Source of the DNA: Comamonas serinivorans
GTDB taxonomy: Bacteria > Pseudomonadota > Gammaproteobacteria > Burkholderiales > Burkholderiaceae_C
Reading direction: 5' to 3'
Assembly: GCF_002158865.1 (NCBI RefSeq)
Contig: NZ_CP021455.1
Coordinates: 1,798,001 to 1,862,000 of the forward strand
Length of the DNA stretch: 64,000 nt
The translations under genes and the position numbers were made by a program. The notes beneath the pieces are model-generated. The model searched no databases, was not told the origin of the DNA, and saw only the letters and a program-made list of their open reading frames with translations. Below, piece after piece: positions 17,397 through 28,596 of the stretch. How positions within the stretch are numbered: position 1 is the stretch's first letter; each line of letters opens with the position of its first letter.

Positions 17397-18278
17397 GATG
17401 ATGGTCGTTTGAAGTCCCTCGAAGTCCGCGAGGTCGGATCGGACGGCGTCCGGTGCAATCGGCTGTCACGCGATTGGGGCGGATGCTGTCGGTGTGGGGT
17501 CGAACGGCGACCGGCCGTTGTGCTGGTGACTTGCTGAGGGGGCCAGACCTGACGACCACAGTCAAGCTGACGATGTGCGGGAGAACCACGCGTCACGATC
17601 GCTGCGGCTCGCCATGAGCCATGGCAGGCCACGCTAATCGTTGGCGTCGTGTGTGGTGTGTCCCATGGGCCCCTCGTCGGGTGGCGTTGTGGCGATCAGG
17701 ACAGTTTCAAATACGGGGTATTTGGCAAGAGCCGAATCCAACGCTGGAACATGGCGCACAAGGTGCTGTGGCTTGGCGACCAGCCTTGGCCATGCGTGGC
17801 TGGTGCAGACGTTGAGGCCGAAGTCAGCGACTCGGGTTCTCCCCATCAACCTGGCATCAGGGTGAGGAGCGTCCTTGGAAGGTCCACATCTGTTCAAACA
17901 GGTGCTGTAAGCGGCTGTGGGATTCGTGACCGCATATTGCTACCAACGCTGCATCGGGTCAATACAAGGGATGCCTTGAGGCGAAGAGGCAGGGCGTTTC
18001 TCACGCCTGATCATGCTCCCCAGAGACGAACCCTGCGTGGAGAGGCGCTCTTCGAAGATCCCAATAAGACCGCTCCAACCTGCTGTTCGAGGCCTTGCCG
18101 TTCACGAAGGTTGAATGTCATTGTCATTGAATGTCAATCAATTAATCAATTGGGATTAAATTTTCGCGCTGCTCAAGACCCATGGCCTGAAAATCGGTGG
18201 GGCATTCAACAATTCATTGCATTTCGCGCTGCTTCTGCCGTATGGTGTGTTGCCTTTTAACCATCTCAGGGAGTCAGC
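17397..18278. other. Long intergenic region, no convincing gene
   Basis: About 880 nt. Open frames exist on both strands (for example 17634-17897 minus and 17649-18260 plus), but none shows a recognisable motif or a good ribosome site, and the two largest overlap. GC content drops sharply after 18100, where the control region of the downstream SDR lies. Confidence 0.5.
18111..18160 (+). promoter_or_regulatory. AT-rich control region of SDR gene with direct repeats
   Basis: TTGAATGTCA occurs at 18111-18120 and again at 18127-18136, 16 bp apart, followed by the inverted repeat CAATT-AATC-AATTG at 18138-18151. This is the most AT-rich stretch near the gene and looks like an operator/promoter. 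No regulator gene is adjacent, so the controlling protein is unknown. Confidence 0.4.
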
Positions 18279-19052
18279 ATGGCAGATCATTCCATCCGGG
18301 GCAAAGTCGCACTCATCGCCGGTGGCGGTAAAAATTTGGGCGGCTTGATCGCTCGTGATTTGGCACAGCAAGGCGCCAAGGCCGTGGCCATTCACTACAA
18401 CAGTGCGTCCAGCAAAGCTGAGGCGGATGCCACGGTGGCGGCTGTTCAGCAAGCAGGCGCCAAAGCCGTGGCCATTCAGGGCGAGCTGACCCAGGCTGGG
18501 GCGATGGCAAAGCTGTTTGAGCAAGCCATTGCCGCTGTGGGGCGTCCCGACATCGCCATCAACACGGTGGGTAAAGTGCTCAAGAAGCCTTTGGTGGACA
18601 TCAGCGAGGCTGAATATGACGAAATGACCGCTGTCAATTCCAAAGCGGCTTTCTTTTTCTTGAAAGAAGCCGGCAAACACGTGAATGACAATGGCAAGGT
18701 CTGCACCTTGGTCACCTCGCTGCTGGGGGCGTTCACGCCGTTTTATGCCGCCTACGCAGGGACCAAGGCGCCCGTGGAACATTTCACACGCGCGGCAGCC
18801 AAGGAGTTTGGGGCGCGTGGTATCTCGGTCACGGCCGTAGGCCCTGGCCCCATGGACACGGGCTTCTTTTACCCGGCCGAAAGTGCCGAGGCTCAGGCTT
18901 ATCACAAAACAGCCGCAGCGCTCTCGGGCTTCACACCCACAGGCCTGACGCACATCGAAGATGTGGTGCCCTTCATTCGCCACTTGGTCAGCGACGGGTG
19001 GTGGATCACCGGGCAGACGCTGCTGATCAATGGCGGCTATACCACCAAGTAG
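18279..19052 (+). CDS. SDR-family NAD(P)-dependent oxidoreductase
   Basis: A 257-residue classical short-chain dehydrogenase. The nucleotide-binding glycine motif is GGGKNLGG (15-22), a variant of TGxxxGIG. The catalytic residues are Ser147 (LVTSLLGAF), Tyr159 and Lys163 (YAGTK). NTVGK at 95-99 takes the place of the structural NNAG. The C-terminus VSDGWWITGQTLLINGGYTTK matches the usual SDR ending. The start is well supported by CAGGGAG 6 nt before ATG. Base composition is clearly lower in GC than in the flanks, as for the aldehyde dehydrogenase downstream, which suggests both came together. A strong terminator follows, so the two genes are probably separate transcripts. Confidence 0.9.
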   Translation: MADHSIRGKVALIAGGGKNLGGLIARDLAQQGAKAVAIHYNSASSKAEADATVAAVQQAGAKAVAIQGELTQAGAMAKLFEQAIAAVGRPDIAINTVGKVLKKPLVDISEAEYDEMTAVNSKAAFFFLKEAGKHVNDNGKVCTLVTSLLGAFTPFYAAYAGTKAPVEHFTRAAAKEFGARGISVTAVGPGPMDTGFFYPAESAEAQAYHKTAAALSGFTPTGLTHIEDVVPFIRHLVSDGWWITGQTLLINGGYTTK

Positions 19053-19068
19053 TTGGCTGATTGTCATG

Positions 19069-19099
19069 AAAGCCGTCTGATATTTAAGGCGGCTTTTTT
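19069..19099 (+). terminator. Rho-independent terminator of SDR gene
   Basis: AGCCGTCT and AGGCGGCT (one G-U pair) around an AT-rich 8-nt loop, followed by a run of T. It begins 16 nt after the SDR stop codon. Confidence 0.88.
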
Positions 19100-19127
19100 G
19101 TGGGTTTTGGATCTGTGCCGGCGTGAA

Positions 19128-19142
19128 CATGAAAATATCATG
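19128..19142. promoter_or_regulatory. Perfect small palindrome upstream of aldehyde dehydrogenase
   Basis: CATGA-AAATA-TCATG, a possible operator in the gap before the aldehyde dehydrogenase. A second inverted repeat, GTGTCG...CGACAC, follows near 19150-19172. The first shares ATATCATG with one of the palindromes between the TetR and SDR genes near 57050. Confidence 0.35.
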
Positions 19143-19404
19143 CGCCGTGTGTCGGTGCGGTGAATCGACACTCAAGCTTGGATCCTGCTGGCTGATGCGG
19201 GCCATTTTTAGTGCCAAGGTATTAAGGCCTGTCGTTCGCTGATGGCAGCCTGTTTACATTCGCCTGAGTCGTTCTTATGCTGCACCGGTCATTCATGAAC
19301 CGCGCGTTGGTTGGTGACTGCTGTACGCAGCCATTGGCCATGTTGTGACCCATAGAAATGCGCATTGTTTTACATCCTGGCCATTGTGGCTTTGAGGAGG
19401 TACT

Positions 19405-20783
19405 GTGCCCAATCGTTTCGCCCCCATCCTTGAAGCGCAACAGTCGCATTTCCTCAGTGACGCCACGAAGTCACCCGCGTGGCGCATCGATCAACTGGAC
19501 CGCATGGCGCGGATGTTGACCGAGCACCAGCAGGCCTTCTGTGATGCGCTTTATCAGGACTTTCACAAGCCGCCCTTCGAGCAATTGTTCGAGATCACCG
19601 TGCCACTGGGCGTCATTCGCTACTACCGTGAGCACTTGAGCGAGTTGATGGCCCGCAAGACGTGCCTATTCCTTCGGGGCTCGAATCGGAAGGGTATCGA
19701 GGCGTCATTCACAAAGAACCTTACGGCTCGACCCTGGTCATCGGTCCTTTCAACGCCCCGGTGCTTTTGCTCCTGGACCCGGCCATCGCTGCATTGGCGG
19801 CCGGTAACCCCGTGGTGCTCAAGCCCGCCAACACCACGCCGACGGTGGCCGCGTTGTTCCAGAAGTTGATTCCTGAGTACTTTGCGCCCGAGGCCGTCGC
19901 CATCGTCACCGGCGGGCGTTCAGAAATCGCCGAACTGCTGGAACTGCCCTTTGATTTCATTTTCTTCACAGGCAGTGCCGCTGTCGGCAAGGTGGTGATG
20001 CGGGCAGCAGCTGAGCACCTCACGCCCGTCATCCTGGAGCTCGGCGGTCAAAATCCGACCGTTGTGGACGCATCCGCCAACCTGGACGTGGCTGTGGACC
20101 AGATTGCCTGGGGACACAATGCCATTTCTGGCCAATGGTGTATTGCGCCAGGCTATGTGTACGTGCACCGTTCCATTGCCGACGACTTCATCGCGCGCCT
20201 CAAGCGGTCGATCACGGCGATGTATGGTGAGGACCCCAGCCTCAGTCCGGATTTTGCCCGCATGATCAGCGAGCATGATGCCGGGCGCGTGGTGTCTTAC
20301 ATTCAACCCGAGAAGGTGGTGCATGGCGGTCGCTTCGACGTGCAGGCGCGCTATGTGGAGCCAACGATTCTGTACCCCAGCACCTGGGATGATCCAGCGA
20401 TGCAGCAAGAGATTTTCGGTCCGGTTCTGCCTGTGCTGCCCTACGATGATCTGAGTGAGGTCATCGACACCATCAAGCGCAAACCCAAAGCCTTGGCGGC
20501 TTACATCTTCAGCAAGAACCAGGTGGACATTGATCGCTTCCTGAAGAGCGTGTCCTTTGGCGGTGGGTGTGTGAACCAGACCAACCTTCATTGCTGGATT
20601 GACAGCTTGCCCTTTGGTGGTGTGGGGATGAGCGGCATGGGCAAATACTACGGAAAGGCGGGATTCGACGCCTTGTCCAACACAAAATCACTGCTCATTG
20701 GCAACCCGGACAAGCTGCTGGATGTGTTTCCTCCCTATGCAGGCAAGGACATCGCGCGCAATTTGAGTGTGTTTGCCGGCTGA
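19405..20783 (+). pseudogene. Aldehyde dehydrogenase, disrupted by one frameshift
   Basis: Two frames together give a full aldehyde dehydrogenase of about 459 residues, similar to coniferyl-aldehyde/long-chain types. The start is GTG 19405, 4 nt after a strong GAGGAGG. The first frame runs to AARK-like ELMARK near 19660. One base then seems missing, and the second frame continues with VPIPSGLESEGYRG. The second part holds PANTTPTVAALF, FFTGSAAVGK (NAD binding), LELGGQNP (catalytic Glu) and GQWCIAPGYV (catalytic Cys), and closes with FGGVGMSGMGKYYGK and KSLLIG. All key residues are intact, so the shift is either recent or an assembly error. An aldehyde dehydrogenase next to an SDR suggests oxidation of an alcohol through the aldehyde to the acid. 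Confidence 0.85.
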
Positions 20784-21010
20784 GTCATGCGGAGTGCGTG
20801 GCGCTTTCGAGAGAGCAATGCCTGACTTGTCGACCGAGATGGCCAAGGTCCGGGGGGCGCTTCCGCGATCTACACACCAAAGCGTTGAACGACGTGAGGC
20901 AGAGCGGCTGGGTAGGGCCCGGTGTGGCCCGAAAAGCCAGGACCATGGAGGTGCACGCCGCTCACTGACGGATGATGAATCCGCTCATGCCTGTGAAAGG
21001 CGTTGACCAG
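20784..21010. other. Intergenic region before the tRNA terminator
   Basis: I see no gene or recognisable site between the end of the aldehyde dehydrogenase and the terminator of the tRNA gene. Confidence 0.5.
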
Positions 21011-21044
21011 ACAAAAGGGCTTAGCTCTTTCGAGCTAAGCCCTT
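21011..21044 (-). terminator. Rho-independent terminator of tRNA-Pro
   Basis: A 13-bp perfect stem, AAGGGCTTAGCTC with its complement, around TTTC, followed by TTTT on the minus strand. It ends transcription of the tRNA gene that lies 9 nt upstream on that strand. Confidence 0.9.
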
Positions 21045-21052
21045 GAATCAAT

Positions 21053-21129
21053 TGGTCGGAGCGGCGGGATTCGAACTCGCGACCCTCTGCTCCCAAAGCA
21101 GATGCGCTACCAGACTGCGCTACGCTCCG
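21053..21129 (-). tRNA. tRNA-Pro (anticodon UGG)
   Basis: Read on the minus strand this gives a 77-nt cloverleaf. The acceptor stem CGGAGCG/CGCTCCG is perfect. The D arm begins GCGCAG. The anticodon stem TCTGC/GCAGA encloses loop TTTGGGA, with anticodon TGG. The T arm has the usual GTTCGAATC. The 3' CCA is encoded in the DNA. A -10-like TAGAAT sits about 12 nt upstream and a strong terminator follows. Confidence 0.97.
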
Positions 21130-21140
21130 ACGAAGCTGGC

Positions 21141-21146
21141 ATTCTA
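21141..21146 (-). promoter_or_regulatory. -10 box of tRNA-Pro
   Basis: TAGAAT on the minus strand, 12 nt before the tRNA 5' end, in an AT-rich stretch. No good -35 box is seen at 17 nt. Confidence 0.5.
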
Positions 21147-21268
21147 CTCTGAAATTTGATGAATCTGCCGAAGTGCTTCATCATTTCTCAGTGGACATTG
21201 GTGGAGTACATCGAAATCACCATCGATGCCCTCACGCCACGCCCCCAGACATGGCGCGAGAACCCGGA

Positions 21269-22507
21269 TCAGACGCGCTCGATGATGATCGCCGGGGCCA
21301 TGCCGCCAGCAGCGCACATCGTGACCAGACCACGCTTCAGATCGCGGCGTTCCAGCTCGTCCAGTACCGTACCGATCAGCAGCGAACCCGTTGCGCCGAT
21401 GGGGTGGCCCAGGGCCATGGCGCCGCCGTTGACGTTGACCTTGTCGCGGTTCAGCTTCAGGTCACGGATGAACTTCTCGGCCACCACGGCGAAGGCTTCG
21501 TTGATTTCCCACAGGTCGATGTCGTCCACCGTCAGGCCGGCCTTGGCCAGCACCTTGCGGGCAGCAGGCACGGGAGCGTTCAGCATCAGGGTGGCGCTGT
21601 CGCCCACGTTGGCCATGGCCACGATGCGCGCGCGGGGCTTGAGGCCGCGCTTCTTGATGTAGTCGCCCGAAGCCAGCAGCAAGCCACCCGAGCCGTCCAC
21701 CACGCCCGAGCTGTTGCCGGCATGGTGCACATAGTTGATGTTCAGCTCAGGGAAGACCTTGCGGATCATGCCGGCGTAGGTGTTGCCGAATTCATCGATG
21801 GGCTTTTCCGCCATCACTTCAAAAGCGGGCTTGAGCGAGGCCAGGCCTTCGAGCGTCGTTTGCGGACGAGGGAACTCTTCGTGGGCCAGCGCCACGCTGC
21901 CGTCTTCGTTGAGCACGGGCACCAGGCTGCGTTCAAAGCGATTTTCGGCAATGGCTTTGGCGGCACGCTGCTGGCTTTCATAGGCCAGCTCATCCAGCGC
22001 GCTGCGGGGAATGCCTTCCAACGTGGCGATGGCATCGGCGCACACGCCTTGGTGCGACTGCGGCACGGTGTTGCGCAGGTGCAGGTTGCCCGCATCCATC
22101 AGGTTGGGCTTGGTTGGGTCCGCCAGCGTGGCGGTGTAGCTCATCATTTCGCAGCCGCCTGCGATGACCAAATCTTCAAAGCCGGCAGCCACGGTGGCGG
22201 CGGCGAAGTTCACCGCGGTGATGCCCGAACCGCAGAAGCGGTCCAGGGTGACGCCGCTGGCCTTTGGGTTGTAGCCAGCGTCGAGCAGGGCCATGCGGGC
22301 CATGTCGCGGCTTTGTTTGCCTTGCTGGGTCGAGGTGCCCCAGATCACGTCGTCGACTTCGGCCGTGTCAATCTGGTTGCGCTCGGCCAGGGCCTTCAGC
22401 ACCGTGGCGGCCAGGTGCTGGGGGTGGAAGTCGGCCAGGGCACCTTTGCCCACTTTGCCAATGCCGCGAGGGGTGCGGCAAGCGTCGATGATGTATGCGT
22501 CGGACAT
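21269..22507 (-). CDS. Acetyl-CoA C-acyltransferase (thiolase)
   Basis: A 412-residue thiolase, joining or cleaving acyl-CoA and acetyl-CoA. The active residues are visible: Cys92 in DRFCGSG (acyl-enzyme), His368 in GHPIGATG and Cys398 in CAAGGMAP. NEAFAVVAEKF gives the NEAF motif. Length and motifs are those of the soluble beta-oxidation / acetoacetyl-CoA group. It stands alone on the minus strand: the Bug receptor lies about 370 nt upstream of it, with a terminator between. No partner hydroxyacyl-CoA dehydrogenase is nearby, so degradative or biosynthetic use cannot be decided. Confidence 0.93.
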   Translation of the reverse strand: MSDAYIIDACRTPRGIGKVGKGALADFHPQHLAATVLKALAERNQIDTAEVDDVIWGTSTQQGKQSRDMARMALLDAGYNPKASGVTLDRFCGSGITAVNFAAATVAAGFEDLVIAGGCEMMSYTATLADPTKPNLMDAGNLHLRNTVPQSHQGVCADAIATLEGIPRSALDELAYESQQRAAKAIAENRFERSLVPVLNEDGSVALAHEEFPRPQTTLEGLASLKPAFEVMAEKPIDEFGNTYAGMIRKVFPELNINYVHHAGNSSGVVDGSGGLLLASGDYIKKRGLKPRARIVAMANVGDSATLMLNAPVPAARKVLAKAGLTVDDIDLWEINEAFAVVAEKFIRDLKLNRDKVNVNGGAMALGHPIGATGSLLIGTVLDELERRDLKRGLVTMCAAGGMAPAIIIERV

Positions 22508-22644
22508 GGTTGGATCTAGTGTGTTGCGAACGTTGCGAGCCTAGCCCAGCTTGGCGGCCTCGTCATTCTCCAAGGTGACCTGCCGCCTGAAAAGCGACCG
22601 CGTTGCCAGGCCTTTGCCGCATGAGTGCCGAATGATTGGCAAAG

Positions 22645-22690
22645 GTATATGCAAGTTCTCGTTGATGAAGCGAGGAATCTGAATGAATAC
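22645..22690. repeat. 46-bp GTAT palindrome, copy F
   Basis: GTAT to ATAC in 46 nt with TCTCGTTGATG in the middle. Inner pairing is displaced by one base (CGAGGA). It lies 137 nt upstream of the thiolase start. Confidence 0.85.
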
Positions 22691-22835
22691 TGGCAAATGA
22701 GTGAGGCAATGCATGCAATGGGAAATGTGCTTTGCGGACCTGAACGCACCCTTTGCGTACGCCACGACGCGGCCAAACAGTTCGCGCGGCTGCCAGCCTC
22801 CGCCTGGAGTGGCAAGGGGACCGAGCCGCAGCAAG

Positions 22836-22857
22836 AAGCCCGCTGGTGCGGGCTCTT
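22836..22857 (-). terminator. Probable terminator of the Bug receptor gene
   Basis: AGCCCGC-TGGT-GCGGGCT hairpin, 25 nt past the stop on the minus strand, followed there by TTCTTGC, a weak T-rich tail. Confidence 0.65.
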
Positions 22858-22878
22858 TGCTGGCAGGCGGGGTGTCGC

Positions 22879-23847
22879 TTACTCCACTTTCACACCCAGT
22901 TCGCGCACGTACTTGCCTTCCTCGGCGTAAAGGTCGTGCGCATAGCGCGTGTAGGTGGGGCTGTCCATGAACAGGGCAGGTTGGTCGTCGCGCATCAGCA
23001 TGCGCTTGAAGTCGGAGTCTTGCGAGGCCTTTTGGAACGCGTCCTGCAGCACCTGGATGATTTTGGGGTCCATGCCGGCCGGGCCCCCAATGCCCCAGGA
23101 GCTTTTGGCCACCAGGTCGAAGCCCTGCTCGCGCAAGGTGGGGGTGTCAGGCCGGCTGGGGACGCGGTCGGCCAGGAAAATGCCCAGCGAACGCAGCTTG
23201 CCGCCGTTCACGTGGGTGCCGAAGGCGGCCTCGGGGCTGAAATCGACGTGGCCGCCCAGCACGGCCGAGAAGATCTCCGTCGAGCTTTTGAACGGCACCA
23301 TGTTGAACTGGGCGCCGGTCATCTTCTCCAGGCGCAGCATCATGAGGTGGCTGGTGCCGCCCTTGCCCGTGGTGCCGTAGCTGAGCTTGCCGGGGTTGGC
23401 CCTGCCGAAGGCGACGAGGTCTTTCACCGACTTGAACGGCGATTCTTGCGGCACGGTGATGCCGAAGGTGTAGGCCGTGATGTTGGCGATGTAGGTGAAG
23501 TCCTTGAGCGGGTCGAACGGCACCTTTTGCAGGTGCGGCAGGCGGAACAGCGTTGCCGGCGTCATGCACAGGCTGTAGCCGTCGGGCGCAGCGCGCTGCG
23601 CGACCTGCGAGGCCCCGAGTGTGGCCGACAGGCCGGGGCGGTTCTCGATGACGATGCTCTGACCCAGCGCCATGCTCGCTGCCTTGGCCAGCGCACGGGC
23701 TTGCACGTCGGTGCCCCCACCGGCACCGAAGCCGACCACCAGGGTGATGGGCTTGCTGGGGAACACATCGGCGGCACGCAGGCTGGGGGCGGCCATCAGG
23801 GGGGCCATGCCCATCAGGGCGGCGGCACGGCGGCGGGTCATGGGCAT
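22879..23847 (-). CDS. Bug-family tripartite tricarboxylate transporter substrate-binding protein
   Basis: A 322-residue periplasmic binding protein. The signal peptide is MPMTRRRAAALMGMAPLMAAPSLRA with a twin-arginine-like start. After it come the family hallmarks FPSKPITLVVGFGAGGGTD, VIENRPG and YGTTGKGGTSHL. Such proteins feed TctAB-type permeases, or act as orphan sensors, for carboxylic acids. No permease genes are adjacent, as is common for the many orphan Bug genes of Comamonadaceae. I start at ATG 23847, which has GGAGA 8 nt upstream; the longer frame adds residues before the signal peptide. Confidence 0.92.
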   Translation of the reverse strand: MPMTRRRAAALMGMAPLMAAPSLRAADVFPSKPITLVVGFGAGGGTDVQARALAKAASMALGQSIVIENRPGLSATLGASQVAQRAAPDGYSLCMTPATLFRLPHLQKVPFDPLKDFTYIANITAYTFGITVPQESPFKSVKDLVAFGRANPGKLSYGTTGKGGTSHLMMLRLEKMTGAQFNMVPFKSSTEIFSAVLGGHVDFSPEAAFGTHVNGGKLRSLGIFLADRVPSRPDTPTLREQGFDLVAKSSWGIGGPAGMDPKIIQVLQDAFQKASQDSDFKRMLMRDDQPALFMDSPTYTRYAHDLYAEEGKYVRELGVKVE

Positions 23848-24119
23848 GCAGGTCTCCTGGATGAGTGAGGACCGCATGCTCGGGCCGAGCCGATGCGCGT
23901 GCCACCGGGCAAACCCGCCTGGCCGCGGTGACGAATCACCCAAGGGACATGGTGCTGTGCTTGGAGGCGGAGCCTCACCTCGACCCAGCCAACGCGTGAG
24001 GTCATGGAGTCCGATCCGCTGTCAGCGGCACGTGCGGGCCACAGAACGCATGGGTTCGACACCCCAACCAGGTGCGTGCAACAGGCGGTGCCTGTTGTGT
24101 GGTGATAATTCTTGAAGGG

Positions 24120-24165
24120 GTATACCCAGCTTTCCGTTAACAAGAAAACGAGAGGCGCGCCATAC
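24120..24165. repeat. 46-bp GTAT palindrome, copy G
   Basis: GTAT to ATAC, 46 nt, with outer GGGGTATAC and CCATACCC and inner CCGTTAAC opposite AAAACGA. It lies between two minus-strand genes, about 100 nt past the EamA stop. Confidence 0.85.
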
Positions 24166-24266
24166 CCATCATTTCCGTACAAACGCTGGCTTTCATCGGC
24201 GTAGCTGCCAGGGGCTGACGCGCGTGGCCCAGGCGATACGTGGCCCACAGCGTGCGGACGAGGGCG

Positions 24267-25175
24267 TCAGCGCCGGCCGCGGTTCATCAGGGCGGTGCCG
24301 GCCACCGCCAGGACGCCGCCGGCAATGGTGGCGGCATCGATGTATTCGCCCAGCAGCAGGGCCGAGCTGACCACGCCGACCACGGGCACCAGCGTGATGT
24401 AGCCCGCGGCCGCCCCGGCGCCCAGGGCCTTCACGCCGTCGAAGTACCAGGCATAGGCGATGGCGGTGGCGCCCAGCGCCAGGAACAGCAGGGCTTGCCA
24501 GGCGGCCGCGCCAGACTGAAGGGCGGCGCCAAACCCGGCCGGGCCCTCGACCACCAGGCTGGCCGCGGTGAGCAAGGCTGCGCCCAGCGTCGCGGTGACG
24601 GCGGTGGTGGCCAGCGCATCGACCCCGACCAGCAGCCAGCGGCCCAGCAGCGTGTACACCACCCAGCACAGCACGCAGCCCACGATCAGCAGTTCGCCAC
24701 GCCCGACAGCCCCTTGCAGCAGCAACCACGGTTGGCCGTGCGAGATGACGATGACCGCCCCCAGGGCCGCAATCGCCATGCCCAGGCCGATCGTGCGGTT
24801 GATGCGCTCGCGAAACAGCCAGCTCGCGGCCACCAGCGTGATGACGGGGTTCAGGGTGACGATCAGGGCGGCCTTGCCCGCGGGCAGGTGCTGCAGGCCC
24901 ATCAAAAAGCACAGCGCATAGCCGAACACCCCGGTCAGTGCCGCCGCGGTCATGCCCAGCCACAGCCGTCCGTCCCAGGCGCGCAACAACCCAAGCCCCC
25001 GCGTGCGGTGCAGCCAGATCAACAACACGGCGCTGGCCATCAGAAAGCGCAGCGCCGCCGCAGCCATGGGCGGCATGGCCTGGGCCACGACGCGGCCGGC
25101 GGGCCACGAGGCGCCCCAGAGCACCACCATGCCCAGCAGGCGCAGGTGCGGGGCCCAGTGGACGGCGCTGCTCAT
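24267..25175 (-). CDS. EamA/DMT-family permease
   Basis: 302 residues with ten hydrophobic segments in two repeated EamA halves (each starting near WGASWPAGRVVAQ and GELLIVGCVLCWVVYTLLGR), ending in the basic MNRGRR. Drug/metabolite transporters of this kind usually export amino acids or metabolites. The ATG at 25175 overlaps the stop of the upstream EamA gene by 4 nt, so the two form an operon. The frame stays open further upstream, but that part is a shadow of the neighbour gene. The substrate is unknown. Confidence 0.87.
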   Translation of the reverse strand: MSSAVHWAPHLRLLGMVVLWGASWPAGRVVAQAMPPMAAAALRFLMASAVLLIWLHRTRGLGLLRAWDGRLWLGMTAAALTGVFGYALCFLMGLQHLPAGKAALIVTLNPVITLVAASWLFRERINRTIGLGMAIAALGAVIVISHGQPWLLLQGAVGRGELLIVGCVLCWVVYTLLGRWLLVGVDALATTAVTATLGAALLTAASLVVEGPAGFGAALQSGAAAWQALLFLALGATAIAYAWYFDGVKALGAGAAAGYITLVPVVGVVSSALLLGEYIDAATIAGGVLAVAGTALMNRGRR

Positions 25176-26050
25176 GGCGCCTCCACGCGCTGCCGCATGC
25201 CGGTGCTGGCCGTGATGGCGCAGCCGATGGAGGCAGCCATCACGCAGGCGATCGCCAGCCACTGGAACGCGGTCAGGCGCTCGTGCAGCAGCACCCAGCC
25301 CAGCATCGCCGCCATGGCGGGCTCGGTGCTGGTCAGCACGCCGAACGTCTCTTTGGGCAGGCGCTGCAGCGCGAACATTTCCAGCGAAATGGGGATGGCG
25401 CTGGACACGATGGCCACCCCCAGCGCGAACACCAGCAGGCCCGGGTCCAGCAGCAGGGGGCCTGCATGCCACACGCCCACCGGCACCACCACCAGCGCTG
25501 CAAAGCACATGCCCCAGGCCACCACGGCGCCGCCCGGCAAAGTGCCGGCCCGCTTGCCATAGACGATGTAGGCGGCCCAGAACACCGCCGCGCCCAGCGC
25601 GTAGGCAACGCCCGAGGGGTCCAGGGCCTGATCGGCGCCTTGCCAGGGCAGCAGCAAGCAGAGGCCGACCACCGCCAGCGCGATCCACACGGCATCCAGG
25701 CGCCGCCGCATGCCCATCAAGGCCACCGCCAGCGGCCCGGTGAATTCGATCGCCACCGCCAGTCCGAACGGGATGGTGCGGATGGCCATGTAGAACAGCA
25801 GGTTCATCAACCCGAGCGCCAGGCCGTACTGCATGACGGCGCGCCAGTCGCTGCGGGTGAGCCGCCAGCGCCACGGCCGGAAGATCAGCGTCAGCACCAG
25901 GGCCGAGAAGCCCACGCGCAGCCCGCTGGTGCCTTGTGCGCCGATGAGCGGGAACAGCTGCTTGGCGAACGAGGTGCCCAGGCCCAGGGCCGCGACCGAG
26001 CCCAACACAGCAGCCGTGGCGATCAACACCTGGCGCGATGACGAGGACAT
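25172..26050 (-). CDS. EamA-family exporter, RhtA-like
   Basis: 292 residues with ten membrane helices. Its sequence pattern (LGTSFAKQLFPLIGAQGTSGLRVGFSALVL; IPFGLAVAIEFTGPLAVAL; LTSTEPAMAAMLGWVLLHERL) is that of RhtA, the threonine/homoserine exporter. It is first of a two-gene minus-strand operon. I start at MSSSSRQVLI (26050). The frame is open further upstream, but that part would translate a palindromic repeat which ends 28 nt before this ATG. Confidence 0.87.
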   Translation of the reverse strand: MSSSSRQVLIATAAVLGSVAALGLGTSFAKQLFPLIGAQGTSGLRVGFSALVLTLIFRPWRWRLTRSDWRAVMQYGLALGLMNLLFYMAIRTIPFGLAVAIEFTGPLAVALMGMRRRLDAVWIALAVVGLCLLLPWQGADQALDPSGVAYALGAAVFWAAYIVYGKRAGTLPGGAVVAWGMCFAALVVVPVGVWHAGPLLLDPGLLVFALGVAIVSSAIPISLEMFALQRLPKETFGVLTSTEPAMAAMLGWVLLHERLTAFQWLAIACVMAASIGCAITASTGMRQRVEAP

Positions 26051-26078
26051 GGGGAGCAGCCTTTTGGAAAAAACGAGA

Positions 26079-26124
26079 GTATGCCGCCATGCCCGTTGAT
26101 CATTGAGCGGGAATGGTGGCATAC
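26079..26124. repeat. 46-bp GTAT palindrome, copy H
   Basis: Almost perfect: GTATGCCGCCAT pairs with ATGGTGGCATAC and CCCG with CGGG, 46 nt. It ends 28 nt before the start codon of the RhtA-like gene (minus strand), in its presumed 5' leader. Confidence 0.93.
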
Positions 26125-26130
26125 CCCAAT

Positions 26131-26157
26131 AAAAACGAAACGCCCTCAAAGAGGGCG
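26131..26157 (-). terminator. Terminator of the RhlE-type helicase gene
   Basis: CGCCCTC-AAA-GAGGGCG hairpin followed on the minus strand by a T-rich tail (TTTCGTTTTT). It lies about 115 nt past the helicase stop. Confidence 0.78.
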
Positions 26158-26271
26158 CATGGGGCTGGAGCAGCCGGTGGGGCAGGTGGACGACAGGCCA
26201 TCTGCCGGGTTGCTCCTCAAAGGCTCAGCGCGCATCGCAGGGCGGCACGCGCATCACCTGGGTGGACGGAT

Positions 26272-28248
<1,977 letters not shown>

Positions 28249-28596
28249 GTTGGAGCGCCACAACCGATTTTTGTTTTGGGCGCGGGTGCCAGGGTCATGG
28301 CCGGCTTCTTGCGTTGGAAGACTGGTCAGTGTCAAACCCGGGCGGTTTCAAAAATGGGAGCCGGAATGTGCTTCTTCGTCCCCAGCCGATTGCTGTGATC
28401 GCGAGCTCACTGCGGTTCGCGACCCATGCATTGTGACACAGGCGTGGACAGGTCTTGTGGCGCTGCCGTGTTTTCCGCGCGGCGCCAGGGTTGACGCCGG
28501 TTTGCGGAGGGTGCTGCCGCTGACGGGGCGACCGGCCGTGGGATGGTCCGCCCATGCGGGCGCATGGCCGCCGGGTGGTCGCTGCGGCCCGTGCCG
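28249..28596. other. Intergenic region upstream of the RhlE gene
   Basis: About 350 nt between two minus-strand genes; no gene, hairpin with T-tail or repeat seen. It may hold a long 5' leader of the helicase mRNA, as is common for cold-related RNA helicases, but nothing in the sequence proves it. Confidence 0.45.

Noticed and set aside
17634..17897. 87-codon minus-strand frame in the long intergenic region
   Set aside because: No ribosome site, no family likeness and overlap with an equally long frame on the other strand; too little for a gene call.
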